Assembly: GCA_027924585.1 (NCBI GenBank)
Contig: BSBM01001026.1
Coordinates: forward strand, 2,984,501-3,048,500
DNA length: 64,000 nt
Source: Larix kaempferi
Lineage: Eukaryota > Streptophyta > Pinopsida > Pinales > Pinaceae
Reading direction: 5' to 3'
The first letter of the stretch is position 1. Each line of letters opens with the position of its first letter. The notes under the pieces are model-generated. The model made no database searches and was not told the DNA's origin. It saw nothing but the letters and a program-made list of their open reading frames with translations. Below, piece after piece: positions 10,941-20,450 of the stretch. A program made the position numbers and the translations under genes.

Positions 10941-11231
10941 TTTCTGCTAGTGCAGCATCCTGTCAATCTGATGGCTCTCTTTTCATCTCCTGTTCTACTT
11001 CTATGTTATATTTATGTTGCTTCTTATTAGGTCAGATTGTTAGAATCTACAGTTGTAATAGCAGTATTAGTCCTTATGGTTGTATCAGGCATAATGCCAA
11101 TTTTGAACTACAGAGGCTAGAAAACACAGAGCTAGCTCTGACAGTGGTGGATTTTGGAACCAGTCCTCCCTTTCTATGTAACTTGTTCCATCTTTTAATA
11201 TAAAGCCTGTTAACCGTTTGTGTAAAAAAAA
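10941..11231 (+). other. LINE family L 3' UTR and oligo-A tail
   Basis: Non-coding 290 bp after the ORF3 stop. Segment 'cagattgttagaatctac' near 11,033 matches copy B ('cagtttgttaggatttac', near 15,575). The last 40 bp, 'ttaatataaa' then 'cctgttaaccgttt' then A8, are shared with copies B and C, which defines the family 3' end used in target-primed reverse transcription. Confidence 0.75.
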
Positions 11232-11867
11232 TATTAGGTCAACAATTTTTAAATAAATTATATATAATTGATTAATAATTCACTTATTAAGAATAAACAT
11301 GTTATATAATTGGATTTGAATTCAAACGAGGTAACAATTTTCCTTACAAACACTTAAATTATACCAAATTGACAAATTTAACTATATAAATAAGTGAATA
11401 TTTCATAAAGTGGATAGTCCTTGTCAAATATAAAAATTGAGAAAGTAAATAAGTTATAGGTTGAATATAGAAATTAAGAAAGACTTTTTTTTTTAATAGA
11501 AATTATCAAATTTATAAATATTTTACATCATACAAACATTAAAATAAAAATTTATAAAATTAGTCAAAATCAAAACCAAAACATCTTATGGGAAATGAAA
11601 ACAAAATTTTGTTTTGTTTTTAGTGTACTAATGTTAACAATGGCATGTGAAACTTGCCACATGGCATTTTCAATTTTTTTTATGTAATGTTTTTAGTTTT
11701 ATCTTGTATTTTAAATATTAAATCAAATTCTCATAAATTTATGTCTCATTAATGACTTTTTTAACTAGTGAGAAAATAGAAATAGTAAAATTTTGAAATT
11801 TATTTTAGTTTTCAAAAAAACAATTTAATAAATTGTATTTTATAATCATTGAAAACTTGTATCAGTC
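11232..11867. other. AT-rich spacer
   Basis: Very AT-rich, with no ORF or repeat that I can support. Confidence 0.4.
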
Positions 11868-12111
11868 AATTTCCGTTAGTTCATCTAGTTAAGGTGTGGA
11901 TCTCGCTAGCAAGGCGGCATGAGTTCAATTCCCCTTAGGGGTGATTTAGTTGGGAGGAGACACCAAAAAAACCAACGAAGTTGAGGGTTGGCATGGTCCA
12001 TATCGGATACAATCCCTGGGTGATTTTGATGGCTTGAATGCCCCTGGGTCATGGTTTCTTAGACCAAAGATCACTCCCACAAGTTAGGAAGATTCGTGCA
12101 AACAAAAAAAA
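11868..12111 (+). mobile_element. tRNA-derived SINE
   Basis: About 244 bp with RNA polymerase III promoter-like boxes: an A-box-like 'tagttcatctag' at 11,877-11,888 and a B box 'gagttcaattcc' at 11,921-11,932, 44 bp apart as in a tRNA. A unique body follows ('ccctgggtgattttgatgg'), then an A-rich tail (12,103-12,111). The segment is GC-richer than its flanks. I could not pair clear target duplications ('cattgaaaa' upstream and 'cattaaaaa' downstream are weak candidates). A SINE would rely on LINE proteins for movement. Which LINE is not clear from the 3' end. Confidence 0.65.
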
Positions 12112-12430
12112 CATTAAAAAATATATAAAAAATTCTAACATAAAATTGAACTAATACTAAATCAAAACACTTTAACTTATAAATTAAAAATATACTTTAA
12201 TAAGGACTAATAAAATAAAATTTAAAAATTATAATAATGAAACATACAAAACGTTTTGAGTCAAAAGATTTTTTAGTACATGAAAACGAGAGATCTACTT
12301 TTATAAACATGAAGAAGAATCAATGTATGACGATTGGGAATTAAATGAGAGGTCACTAGGATTGTCCATATCATAATAGTTGTATCAACGATAAAAGTTT
12401 ATCATAATTTCTTTTCCTTTTTTGGTAAAG

Positions 12431-12632
12431 TATTTAGATGATGAGTTTTTTAATAGTTTAGAAAAATAAATGGATTTAAATGTTAATATTTATTATTTTA
12501 TTATGTTTTATTGAAATTTGGTAAAATTAAAAATATTTAGATGATGATTTTATTAAAAGTTTAAAACAATAAAATGTTAATATTTATTATTTTATTATTT
12601 TTTATTGAAATTTGGTAAAATAAATTTATTTC
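12431..12632. repeat. Tandem duplication, about 104-bp unit
   Basis: Two adjacent imperfect copies start with 'tatttagatgatga' at about 12,431 and 12,535. Both contain 'tgttaatatttattatttt' and end with 'attgaaatttggtaaaat'. Non-coding. Confidence 0.7.
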
Positions 12633-13033
12633 GTTGTTGGAATGGTGAAATTTCGGTGGTGAGATTATATATTATGAGTGTCTTGAAGTTTTGACATTTA
12701 TGTATTGATTTGTGGTATTCACAATATTCATTTTAACCAAATTTTTGATGTAATTTGATTCTCTATATCATTCAATAATACTTCATTATAAAAATGTGTA
12801 AATTGTTGTTTAAGATAAATTCATTGGAAATTTATATAATCCAATTTACCTCATTTTAAGTTGATATGCAATATTATAATTTTTATTAAATTCAACTAAA
12901 AGATCAAATATTTGAACCTTTTGATTATTTTTTTAGTTTAAAAGTATGATTATAAATCAAAGTGAATTAAAAAATGGATAGACTTAACTTTTAACTTTTA
13001 TAGTGTGTATAATTTTTTTTCAACATGGTAAAG

Positions 13034-13425
13034 TTTTGAACCTCATACTTTTATTTTTTTGAAATGTCGATGATACATGTCTTCTTAAATTGGCTAAAAC
13101 CCTTAAAGAAAAAGTTCTATGGTCAAGATTTCCATTAATTAATTAGAAGTATAACTTTCAGGAAAATTGCTATTGAACTTGAAGAAGAATTTTGATGGAA
13201 AAATGGTTAAATTTGTCCACTTTTTAATATTTGAACCTCATACTCTCATTTTTTTGAATTGTCGATGATACATGTCTTCTTAGAATTGGCTAAAACCCCT
13301 AAAAGAAAAAGTTCCATAGTCATAATTCCCATTAGTCAAGTGAAACTATAACTTTTAGGAAAATTACTATCAAATTTGAAAAAGAATTTCGATGGAAAAA
13401 TGGTTAAATTTGTCCACTTTTTAAC
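13034..13425. repeat. Tandem duplication, about 196-bp unit
   Basis: Unit 1 (about 13,034-13,229) and unit 2 (about 13,230-13,425) share 'gaacctcatact', 'tgtcgatgatacatgtctt', 'ttggctaaaaccc' and 'atggttaaatttgtccact' at a constant offset of 195-197 bp. The copies differ by scattered substitutions, so the duplication is not recent. No coding potential. Confidence 0.8.
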
Positions 13426-14306
13426 TCACTTTGAATTTTAACTGAATAGAAACCTCATACTATTTTGGTTGCTTTACAACATATAAGAATAAACATCATT
13501 CTTCTAAATCTCTTAGTTAATGGTCTTAAAAACTAACGAGATGTCATGTCTGAACTATGGTCTCTTCTTTATTTCTATTCATTTAGTCGATTAATTGATC
13601 TAAGTAAAAAAGCGAAAAATGACACATAGTCTATTATCTCAACACCCAATGATATGTGCCAATTCGTTCTCATCTCTTGGTCACCATGTGAGAGGATTAT
13701 AACCAATGTCATGGAGTAATTCCCTTTAGGGTCCACAGGGAAACATTGTAAAAATTCTACAACATTTGGCACAGATGTCAACATCATTAGACAATGTCTA
13801 GCTCATGATCTTGTGCATCATGTTTCAATTTTGCATGCACACACTTCAACATTTTGTATGCATGTTAACATCTAGGAATACCAACCATTGTCTAAAACCA
13901 TTATGCAAGGCGAACCATCTTTGTAACAAAGTCTTGGCACATTTGTATCATACATCTTATTAAATCACTTATCCTCTTTCTTTTAATATTTACTTAGTCA
14001 GAGAGATTGGTCCTCTCAATTCTTCTCAAAACTTTGGTATACAAGCTTCAATATTTAAAATTGTACCATTACGTATTTTATATTTTGATTAATGATATAT
14101 TTCTATGTCTATTATAATTATATATGTAATAGATAACATAACTAAATATAATTATTGTCATAATTTTAAATTTTCAAGTGTACTCCACATTATTATATCT
14201 TAATATAACTTAAGTTCTTAATGTATATTATTAACAAAACATCTAAAATGACTAATTAACATATGAATGAATTAAATAAATTTTGATTAAAATATTTGCA
14301 TAACAT
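13426..14306. other. AT-rich spacer
   Basis: Short chance ORFs only. There is no domain, RNA gene or repeat boundary I can support, apart from the target duplication that begins at 14,307. Confidence 0.4.
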
Positions 14307-14322
14307 TCATATCATTTAAAAA
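14307..14322. repeat. Target-site duplication, left, of LINE copy B
   Basis: 16 bp 'tcatatcatttaaaaa' matches 15,827-15,842 'tcatgtcatttaaaaa' with one mismatch. The two bracket the 5'-truncated LINE copy B. Confidence 0.85.
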
Positions 14323-14732
14323 CAAGGGTGGTAGGTGCAGGGGGTGTCATTTTTTATCTTGGAGGAAAAAAAATCCAAACATTTGCATAGGGTTTGGGAA
14401 GAAAGACGGACAATTAGGTCGAATGGGATGCCCTTTCTTAGGGAATAGAAATTATGGCACAATTGTATATTGATTCCTATCAAGTCTTTGGAGACTCTTG
14501 GATCGTCATTCAAAAAATGCAAAGAATTCAATCATGGAAAGACACAACGATAGAACAAATACAAAAGAGAATTTTGGCCTTTCTTCCTCACATGGAAAAG
14601 ATCGATTTTTTTCATGTCAAAAGACAGAACAATAGTATTGTGGATAGACTGGAAAACAAGGGAGCAAGGTTAAACTATGGAGAAATAATTGTCAATAATC
14701 CCCCCTCCTCCACCAAATGGTTAGCATGTTAA
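14323..14732 (+). pseudogene. RNase H remnant of LINE copy B
   Basis: Frames here read 'GAGGVIF', 'GLGRKTDN', 'YQVFGDSWIVIQ' (catalytic Asp box near 14,490) and 'VDRLENKGARLNYG' (last Asp near 14,645), then a stop at 14,730-14,732. The first catalytic 'FDG' is absent because the insertion starts just after it. In-frame stops near 14,385 and 14,415 add to the damage. It aligns with the RNase H of copies A and C, and not with LINE4 or LINE5. Confidence 0.8.
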
Positions 14733-15055
14733 AGATGGTAAGTAAAAGATATAGCAACATGATATTGGGAAACTTGAAAAACAAGCCTTCCCCCTCTTGT
14801 GGGGTGGATTGGATCGAGAATGGCCCGATAATAAAAGGAATAGACAAGGAGTTAAAACATGGTATAGGATTGATTGGCGGGAGGACAGCTGCCATCCTCC
14901 TCCGGTGGAGAGTTAGTGATGCATTGTATATTAAAAGGATCTACACTAATTTCTTCTTATCTGGCGAGTAGGAAAATTAGAGTTATGTAGAGCACAATCA
15001 CATTCCCTCGGAGGCAATTCTCGGAGATGATATGGAGAGAGTGTAAAAGGATATT

Positions 15056-15526
15056 GTGGACATCAAGAATAACATGGTTGACCTTAGGAAGCCGATGAGG
15101 TGTGTGTATGAATTTTATGCCGCGTCTCTGGATGAGAACAAGAAGACCTCACTTGAAGTTTCTAGAATTGACACTAGGCTGGAAGATGTGGAAATGGGTA
15201 CTCAGGTCTTGACTAGCGAGGAAGAGGAGATTATGTGCTTTTTGTTGGAAATGAAGAGGTTCCAAACCTCCAAGTTTGAGGAAATTAAGAGGGTAATCTT
15301 GGACCTGAAGAAAAGGCAACAAGAACCATTTATGCACAATAATGAGAGGAATGAGACTCGGTTTGGGCAGCTGAAGGAGATTTTGATCGAGATGCAGGCA
15401 GACTTAGAGGCAATAGAGGAAAACAATGCTGCAATTGTTGAGCAAGGAGAGACCACCCCAATGGAGGAAACTATGATAGAACCACTGGACGCTGAAGAAG
15501 AAGCTCCCAAGAATGACAAGGCTTGA
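15056..15526 (+). pseudogene. LINE copy B third ORF, coiled-coil part
   Basis: A 156-codon open frame, very rich in E, K, D, M and L, predicted to be coiled coil over most of its length. The frame also reads upstream of the ATG as 'PSEAILGDDMERV', a stop, then 'KDIVDIKNNMVDLRK', which aligns with copy C ('PEDNYRMENMEGKIRIL...ELKRS') and copy A ('PELNLHVQDLETQV...DLKKA'). So the original ORF began further 5' and was cut by a TAA at about 15,042. An upstream piece (14,717-14,971) is open in another frame. Compared with A and C the coil is longer and the tail is different. Confidence 0.5.
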
Positions 15527-15826
15527 TCCATTTTCTCTTATCTGTTATGTTTTTTTGTCAATATATATGTAGTCAGTTTGTTAGGATTTACTCCACAAGA
15601 GGAAATAGCCATAGAATTGAGCATTTTTGTAATGAAATACCTCTGGTAGAATACTTGGACTCAGAACTTGAAAATCCTACAGTGAAACTTCCTTTTGAGT
15701 TTTTTGGCAAGTTTGTATATCTATATAAAAGTCTACATTTATATATAATATACATTTCTCGTTTCTTTAATAGGTAGGAAAGACCTGTTTACGGTTTATA
15801 AAACCCTCATAAACTGTAAAAAACAC

Positions 15827-15842
15827 TCATGTCATTTAAAAA
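15827..15842. repeat. Target-site duplication, right, of LINE copy B
   Basis: 'tcatgtcatttaaaaa', partner of 14,307-14,322 (15 of 16 bases identical). Confidence 0.85.
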
Positions 15843-16924
15843 TGTATAAAACCAATAATATATTAGCCAAAAGATAACCATTAAGAAAAATTTCACTATT
15901 AACAATTTAGATATTAACAATTAAGATATAATTAATTGGAAAATTTATCAGATTTAATTTAGGTAATTGAAAAATGTGTATTATTTAGGTAATGACAAAA
16001 AATGTACAATTACTCGTTTACCTAAGAAAAATAAAAAGTTGTAAAAAATAATATAAAATCAAGTTATTTTATTTAAAAATATATAAATATAAGTGCGTAC
16101 ATAAAGTACCGGAAAGAACATAATGTACTTGAATGGCCAAACATAAAGTAAAGTACTCCAAACATCTTATAACGATGAAATGGATCAGTGATATAAGAGT
16201 GAATAAATGACTATATATATATGGTGGTGAAAGAGTATATTTAAACAATCCCATTATAAAAATGTTAATGGTTCACGATCACGATGATGGTCAATTCCAA
16301 TCAAAACTTTTATAGTTTTTTATTTTATCTTTATATATTAATATTTCAGAAGTTTACTACTTTAATATATGCGAGATTTGGAATTTAAACTTTAATAATA
16401 ATATTCAGCAAAGTCTTATAATCTAAATTTCAGAGTTTTAAGGATTGAGATTATATAGTAAGTTTTTCATATACTTTTAAAGTAGGAAATGAGAATGTTG
16501 AAACGCATGGTAAAAATATTATGGGCAAATTAAGAGAGTTTTATTTAAGTTTATGGGCAAATTAAGATAGAGTTTTATTTAAGTTTTTTGTAATATGTAC
16601 GTGAGTTGTGGAGTGATATTTAAAGTATGGATTTAACATATAAATGTGATTGAAGATTTTATTATTGTTTTTTTTTCCATAGTAAACACTTTTTATATGA
16701 TCCATGGTAGGCTTCATCAAAGATATTGTCTGAGGCATGATCCATTAATATTCATCATTATGATATTCATTTTATAATGTTTTGTTTCATTTATAAGTAT
16801 CTACAAAATGTCAATAGTATGTCTGTTCTTTGATACCACCCATATAAATATGATGTACTACCGTCCATATAATAAGACATAGATCATAATTGTAGCCTAG
16901 TAGTCAAAATGGTATTGGTCTCGG
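15843..16924. other. AT-rich non-coding spacer
   Basis: No ORF above chance. A short local duplication, 'ttatgggcaaattaaga.agagttttatttaag', occurs twice at about 16,520-16,580. Nothing else is recognisable. Confidence 0.4.
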
Positions 16925-17856
16925 ATCATCTTCAGTTATAGTATTATTATCACTTTCCCATTTCTGCTAAATTCCATCGCTAAATTGAAGCCCTATTTTT
17001 TATAAATGGTTTGTCGTATGATTTCTTTCTCTAAACACATGTTGGAAAGTGATATGATGGAAATGCCTCACTAATCTATCAACTTCCTCGAATATGGCTA
17101 CTAAGAGAATATGCTTGGTCTTCCATTTGTATTTCAACTAGTTAATGACTAAATAGGAGTCTCCAAAAACCTGTAAATTGCGAATGTCCATAGTGATGGC
17201 CAGTTGTAATGTATATTTAATGGCCATTAGCTCAGCTTGATTGTTGGAGCTAGGTCTTGTGAAGGCCACAATTTTTTTCATCTACGATCATTGATAATAT
17301 AATACCACTAGCTCCGCCTCTAGATGGGTCCCCCTTGCATTGCATCGTTGAAATAACACTAGGGAGTAGATTTGCCCACCTCTTCTGTAGTGATAATCCG
17401 AGGAGTTCTGACTGTGGACTTTTGGATCATACTCTCTGCTATGCCCAAGTTCTTATAAGCATAAACCTCTTGTGGGATATACTTTTCCTTGAATATGGCA
17501 TGGTTTTGAGTGATCCAAGTATACCATACAATAATATAGGGCAATGCCTGGATGTTCTTGGCGTACGGTGCTTTGTGCCAAGATCAGAAGGCCTCTATTG
17601 GGTTCTGTCTAGACCAATCGTGTTGTATCCATTTGATCTGGAATATAGTATGCCATATCCTCGATATATAGAAGTAGCTGGCAAGCAAGTGCTCTATGGT
17701 CTCTTCATGTACTCTGCATAGAGCACAACGACCAGGGCCTTCGTAAATATTCCATTGTAAATAATGCCATACCAGAATTCTATCCATCATTTTTGACCAA
17801 CAACAAGAATAATGAGGTACACAAAAGGACACTGATTGTAATGTGGTCATAATCAA
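16925..17856 (-). pseudogene. LINE fragment: zf-RVT and RNase H (LINE3)
   Basis: Minus-strand translation shows the zf-RVT ribbon 'CALCRVHEETIEHLLAS' at about 17,690-17,740, then 'WYTWITQNHAIFKEK' (17,475-17,530). RNase H pieces follow in several frames: 'DPSRGGASGIIL' (near 17,325), 'SNNQAELMAIKY' (Glu motif, near 17,240), 'LQVFGDSYLVIN' (Asp motif, near 17,165) and 'FQHVFREKN' (near 17,060). Frameshifts and stops are frequent. The domain order and sequence place it among the RNase H-bearing plant LINEs. The element is cut at 17,856, where an inverted-repeat element begins. No polyA tail or target duplication was identified. Confidence 0.75.
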
Positions 17857-18292
17857 GGAATGTGCCTTCTTAGTAGTTGGTGGGTATTAAATAGGTTCAC
17901 TAGATAGTTAAAGGAACGATATAATAATAAGAATTAGTTGGCATAAAACCCTATAAATATTCATGAGAAAGTATAAATACATATGAGTATCATTGTAATG
18001 AAAGAAGTTGGATGTTAGATGTTATTGTATTGTAGCAAGTATTGCTTGTGAAGTGATTCTTTTTATAAGGCGTAATTGACAGTGTTACCTTACCTTAAGA
18101 TTTTTCTATATATTATTGCGTCTATTATTGTATGGAGGTATTTGTGTTATGTCGAATGTTTAAGGGTTTTATCTTGCTATGAATGAGTATTCGTAAGGGG
18201 TTTATGCCAGCTACCCCTTATTATTATATCATTTCCTCTAACTACATAGTGGAAGAATTTACTACCCATCAACTACTAAGTGGACATATTCC
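17857..18292. mobile_element. Inverted-repeat element, possible MITE or foldback
   Basis: A 436-bp segment bounded by inverted repeats of about 30 bp: 17,857-17,886 and 18,263-18,292. The best part is 'cttagtagttggtgggta' against the complement of 'tacccatcaactactaag' (one mismatch in 18). Flanks 'ataatcaa' and 'ataattat' might be a decayed target duplication. Inside are TATA-like 'tataaata' boxes but no ORF. It directly abuts the LINE3 fragment, so it probably inserted there. The alternative is a solo LTR with TG...CA ends at 17,861-18,286, but no 5-bp duplication supports that. Confidence 0.5.
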
Positions 18293-18711
18293 ATAATTAT
18301 GGCTACATTACATTCATTATCACCTTGGGTATCTCTTTATGTATCCCATATTATCGTCCATAGGTACAATACAAGCAACCTCAGATTCTAGTTGTAAATA
18401 TCATTGTTTTCTATATTTTATTAACAACTACTTCCACTTAGAAATGACATTAGATGAATATATGTGCAACAAGGGTCATGTTTTGGATCTCGATAAAATA
18501 AATTAAGTTGTAAATTGGATTTATTACCATTATAATAGATAAGAGTATGATTTCAATTAACAACACATTCTCTTTTTAATTACTTTTAAAGTAATTTGTG
18601 ACCTTTAAAACGTGTTAAACTAATTTTAGATTCGACATTTTATCAACAAATGTGACAAGATGTGAACTACCGATCAAAAAATATAAAAGAACTATGAATA
18701 CATTGTATCAA
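18293..18711. other. AT-rich spacer
   Basis: No supported feature. I cannot tell if LINE3 continues here. Confidence 0.35.
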
Positions 18712-18730
18712 AACAAAATAAGTGGATATT
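18712..18730. repeat. Target-site duplication of LINE copy C (tail side)
   Basis: 19 bp 'aacaaaataagtggatatt', identical to 20,432-20,450. The oligo-T run at 18,731-18,738 next to it is the element tail on the opposite strand. Confidence 0.95.
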
Positions 18731-19134
18731 TTTTTTTAACAAGAATGGATAAGGATCATTTATATTAAAAAAAGATGGAGATTACATAGGAGTATTATAG
18801 GACTGCTCCCTGAAGGAGTCAATGTCTGTAGCACCTTGTTCATCTTTTACAAAATTGAAATTGTTTCGAAAAAGCCTTATTTTGTGGAGACTAAAGCTCC
18901 TTACAAATTGCCACAGGAGTAGAAGATAGAAACAAAACATATCGAATCTTGAGGTCTACAAAAATTTGCTGGAATGAAGTCTGTTACATGCTCGTGACAA
19001 GGTTTATCAGAAAGAAATTCTAATCTAAAGACTGGTCTGAAAACAAAAAAGAACATTTTGAGCTTTGTAAAAACCATCGAACTGAGAAAAATGTGCAGAG
19101 AGTGCATAGAAAACTAGAGGAAAAGAGGGAAGTC
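18731..19134 (-). other. 3' UTR of LINE copy C
   Basis: About 400 bp non-coding between the ORF3 stop and the oligo-A tail. It matches copy A only at the extreme 3' end. Confidence 0.6.
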
Positions 19135-19881
19135 TCAATAACATTCCTGATGATGTGCTGGTGGACCTGGTACGCTTTCAACAAAAGGATCCTGATGCTT
19201 GCCGGTGTCTGATTCTTTGCTATCCTGGATGGCTGGAATGCAACGGCTTACATCCTCTCGAAGCCTGTCTATTTTCCCTTCAACATCTATTATGTTCCTA
19301 TTGTTGTCATCAGTTTTGGCGTCAAAATTCGAAATGTTGATTACCGCATAGTCCAGAGTCTCTGAAATGGTGGTGATTCTTCCACTCATCAGGTTGTTCC
19401 TGTTTCTGACTTTAGTATTGGTGGCTTGGGCTAGGGTGTAGAGCCTTGCAATGGATCTCTTCAGCTCCACATTTTCAACCCGTAGTATTCGAATCTTCCC
19501 CTCCATGTTTTCCATCCTATAGTTGTCCTCAGGAACGGGTGGAGTAAGGGAGTGAGAATGGAGGGTCTTTCTGGAGCTTTCCAGCGTTAGAGCACTGAAA
19601 TTATGAAGGAGGAGGGAGTGATTAGCGGCCAACGATTTTTGGTAGAGAGAGAAATGAGAGGGAGAGATAGCACCCACAAAGGATGCTAGAAATGGGGCAT
19701 GAGGAAAGTCGCCTATTACATAGTGTTCCCAAAACCTCACCCTTGCAAGCCAGAACAAAGTCGTGGAGAAGCAGACAGGACAAGGGTACCACGAGAATGA
19801 GAGGGTTTGAATGAAACCCCGGATTATAAGATACGTGCCGACCCATTGCCAAGGTCGAGGAGGGCGAGATGGATACCACAA
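19135..19881 (-). CDS. LINE copy C third ORF with coiled coil (ORF3 homologue)
   Basis: A 248-codon open frame after the RNase H stop. The N-terminal part is hydrophobic and aromatic ('GFIQTLSFSW...LFWLARVRF'), matching copy A in frame ('GFHTLFSF...LVFLCRVKV'). From about 19,525 to 19,250 a coiled coil follows ('NMEGKIRILRVENVELKRSI', then 'TISETLDYAV' and 'DVEGKIDRLREDV'). It aligns with copy A from 'LR' to 'NTKVR' without gaps. An upstream frame (20,079-19,897) with 'MDSLSKHSSLIPTL' resembles the N-terminus of A, so the original start may lie there, joined by a frameshift. Function is unknown. Confidence 0.5.
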   Translation of the reverse strand: MWYPSRPPRPWQWVGTYLIIRGFIQTLSFSWYPCPVCFSTTLFWLARVRFWEHYVIGDFPHAPFLASFVGAISPSHFSLYQKSLAANHSLLLHNFSALTLESSRKTLHSHSLTPPVPEDNYRMENMEGKIRILRVENVELKRSIARLYTLAQATNTKVRNRNNLMSGRITTISETLDYAVINISNFDAKTDDNNRNIIDVEGKIDRLREDVSRCIPAIQDSKESDTGKHQDPFVESVPGPPAHHQECY

Positions 19882-20026
19882 AGCAATAAATGCTTGTTAA
19901 GAGCGATTATGGAATGGTAGGAGGAGTGTGCCACGCTTCAACTGAAATAAATGAGCTGGGTGATGGAGGGTTGGGATGAGGGATGAGTGCTTAGAGAGAG
20001 AGTCCATGCTAGAAATCTTAAGAAAA

Positions 20027-20428
20027 TTATGGTATCCAACTTTTTTCAATTGCGCTTTCATTGATAACAATATGACCATAATCTATATGGACTCCTTTAT
20101 TTGCCATGAGATCTGCTGAGTGATTGTTTGTCCGGAGTATATGGAGGAGTTTGATGGTGTTAAAATCGGTTACGAGATTCTTGAAGATGAGATGGTATTT
20201 AGAAACAAGAATTTTGGAGTTCATGGTTAGCTTTCTACCTTCTCTTATGCCTAGAAGGGAGTCGCCAAAGATCGCTAGTTCTTTCAGACCCAAGCTAATG
20301 GCTAACCCGAGCCCCTTGATTAGTGCAAGCCATTTTGTGTTGTTGTTTGTAGCTTTTCCGTGTCCCCAAGCAAAATCTATTTGTCTGTTTCCACCAAGGT
20401 CAAAGATGACCCCTCCTGCACCTGCCAA
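20027..20428 (-). pseudogene. RNase H remnant of LINE copy C
   Basis: A 133-codon frame: 'AGAGGVIFDLGG', 'NNNTKWLALIKGLGLA', 'LAIFGDSLLGIREG' (catalytic Asp box), 'LLHILRTNNHSADLMANKG' (last Asp) and terminal 'SWIP' with a stop. The frame is intact from the truncation point, but the first 'FDG' Asp is missing, so it cannot be an active nuclease. Copy A has 'DKWLAMIKGMDIA' where other families have an AE(L/I) Glu, and copy C has 'TKWLALIKGLGLA'. This family therefore seems to lack the usual Glu. Confidence 0.85.
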
Positions 20429-20431
20429 CCC

Positions 20432-20450
20432 AACAAAATAAGTGGATATT
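20432..20450. repeat. Target-site duplication of LINE copy C (5' side)
   Basis: Exact copy of 18,712-18,730. Confidence 0.95.

Larger units (their letters stand above)
4316..11231 (+). mobile_element. Near full-length L1-type LINE, family L copy A
   Basis: A non-LTR retrotransposon of about 6.9 kb with the order ORF1 (DUF4283-like plus CCHC), ORF2 (endonuclease, RT, zf-RVT, RNase H), a third ORF with a coiled coil, then a 3' UTR ending in A8 at 11,224-11,231. Plant L1 elements with an RNase H after the RT are an established group. The extra ORF after RNase H is the unusual part. The copy is inactive: ORF1 has one stop, and ORF2 has at least three frameshifts and several stops. The 5' edge is inferred from composition just before the ORF1 ATG. 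I found no target duplication, so the 5' end may be slightly off. Copies B (14,323-15,826) and C (18,731-20,431) are truncated relatives sharing the 3' terminal motif 'TTAATATAAA' about 25 bases before the tail. Confidence 0.85.
14323..15826 (+). mobile_element. 5'-truncated LINE, family L copy B
   Basis: A 1.5-kb insertion bracketed by a 16-bp target duplication. It begins within the RNase H domain ('gggtggtaggtgcag', equivalent to position 9,513 in copy A), carries the rest of RNase H and the coiled-coil ORF3, and ends with the family 3' sequence ('cctgtttacggtttataaaa' near 15,785, then A-rich sequence). It lacks ORF1, endonuclease and RT, so it cannot move by itself. The start is at the same place as in copy C, although the target sites differ. 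Confidence 0.85.
18731..20431 (-). mobile_element. 5'-truncated LINE, family L copy C
   Basis: A 1.7-kb minus-strand insertion between perfect 19-bp target duplications, with an oligo-A tail (seen as T8 on the plus strand). It begins in the RNase H at 'gggttggcaggtgcag', the same position as copy B, and contains the remaining RNase H, a third ORF with coiled coil, and a 3' UTR. The last bases show the family motif 'ttaatataaa' 25 bp before the tail. Perfect duplications indicate an insertion younger than its neighbours. It has no RT and depends on a complete relative. Confidence 0.92.

Noticed and set aside
4200-11260. Target-site duplication for LINE copy A
   Set aside because: The bases after the tail ('tattaggtcaac') have no convincing match before 4,347, so the 5' end remains approximate.
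16886-16960. tRNA-like phrase 'gtagcctagtagtcaaaatgg'
   Set aside because: No B box at the right distance and no cloverleaf. It lies at the edge of the LINE3 fragment.
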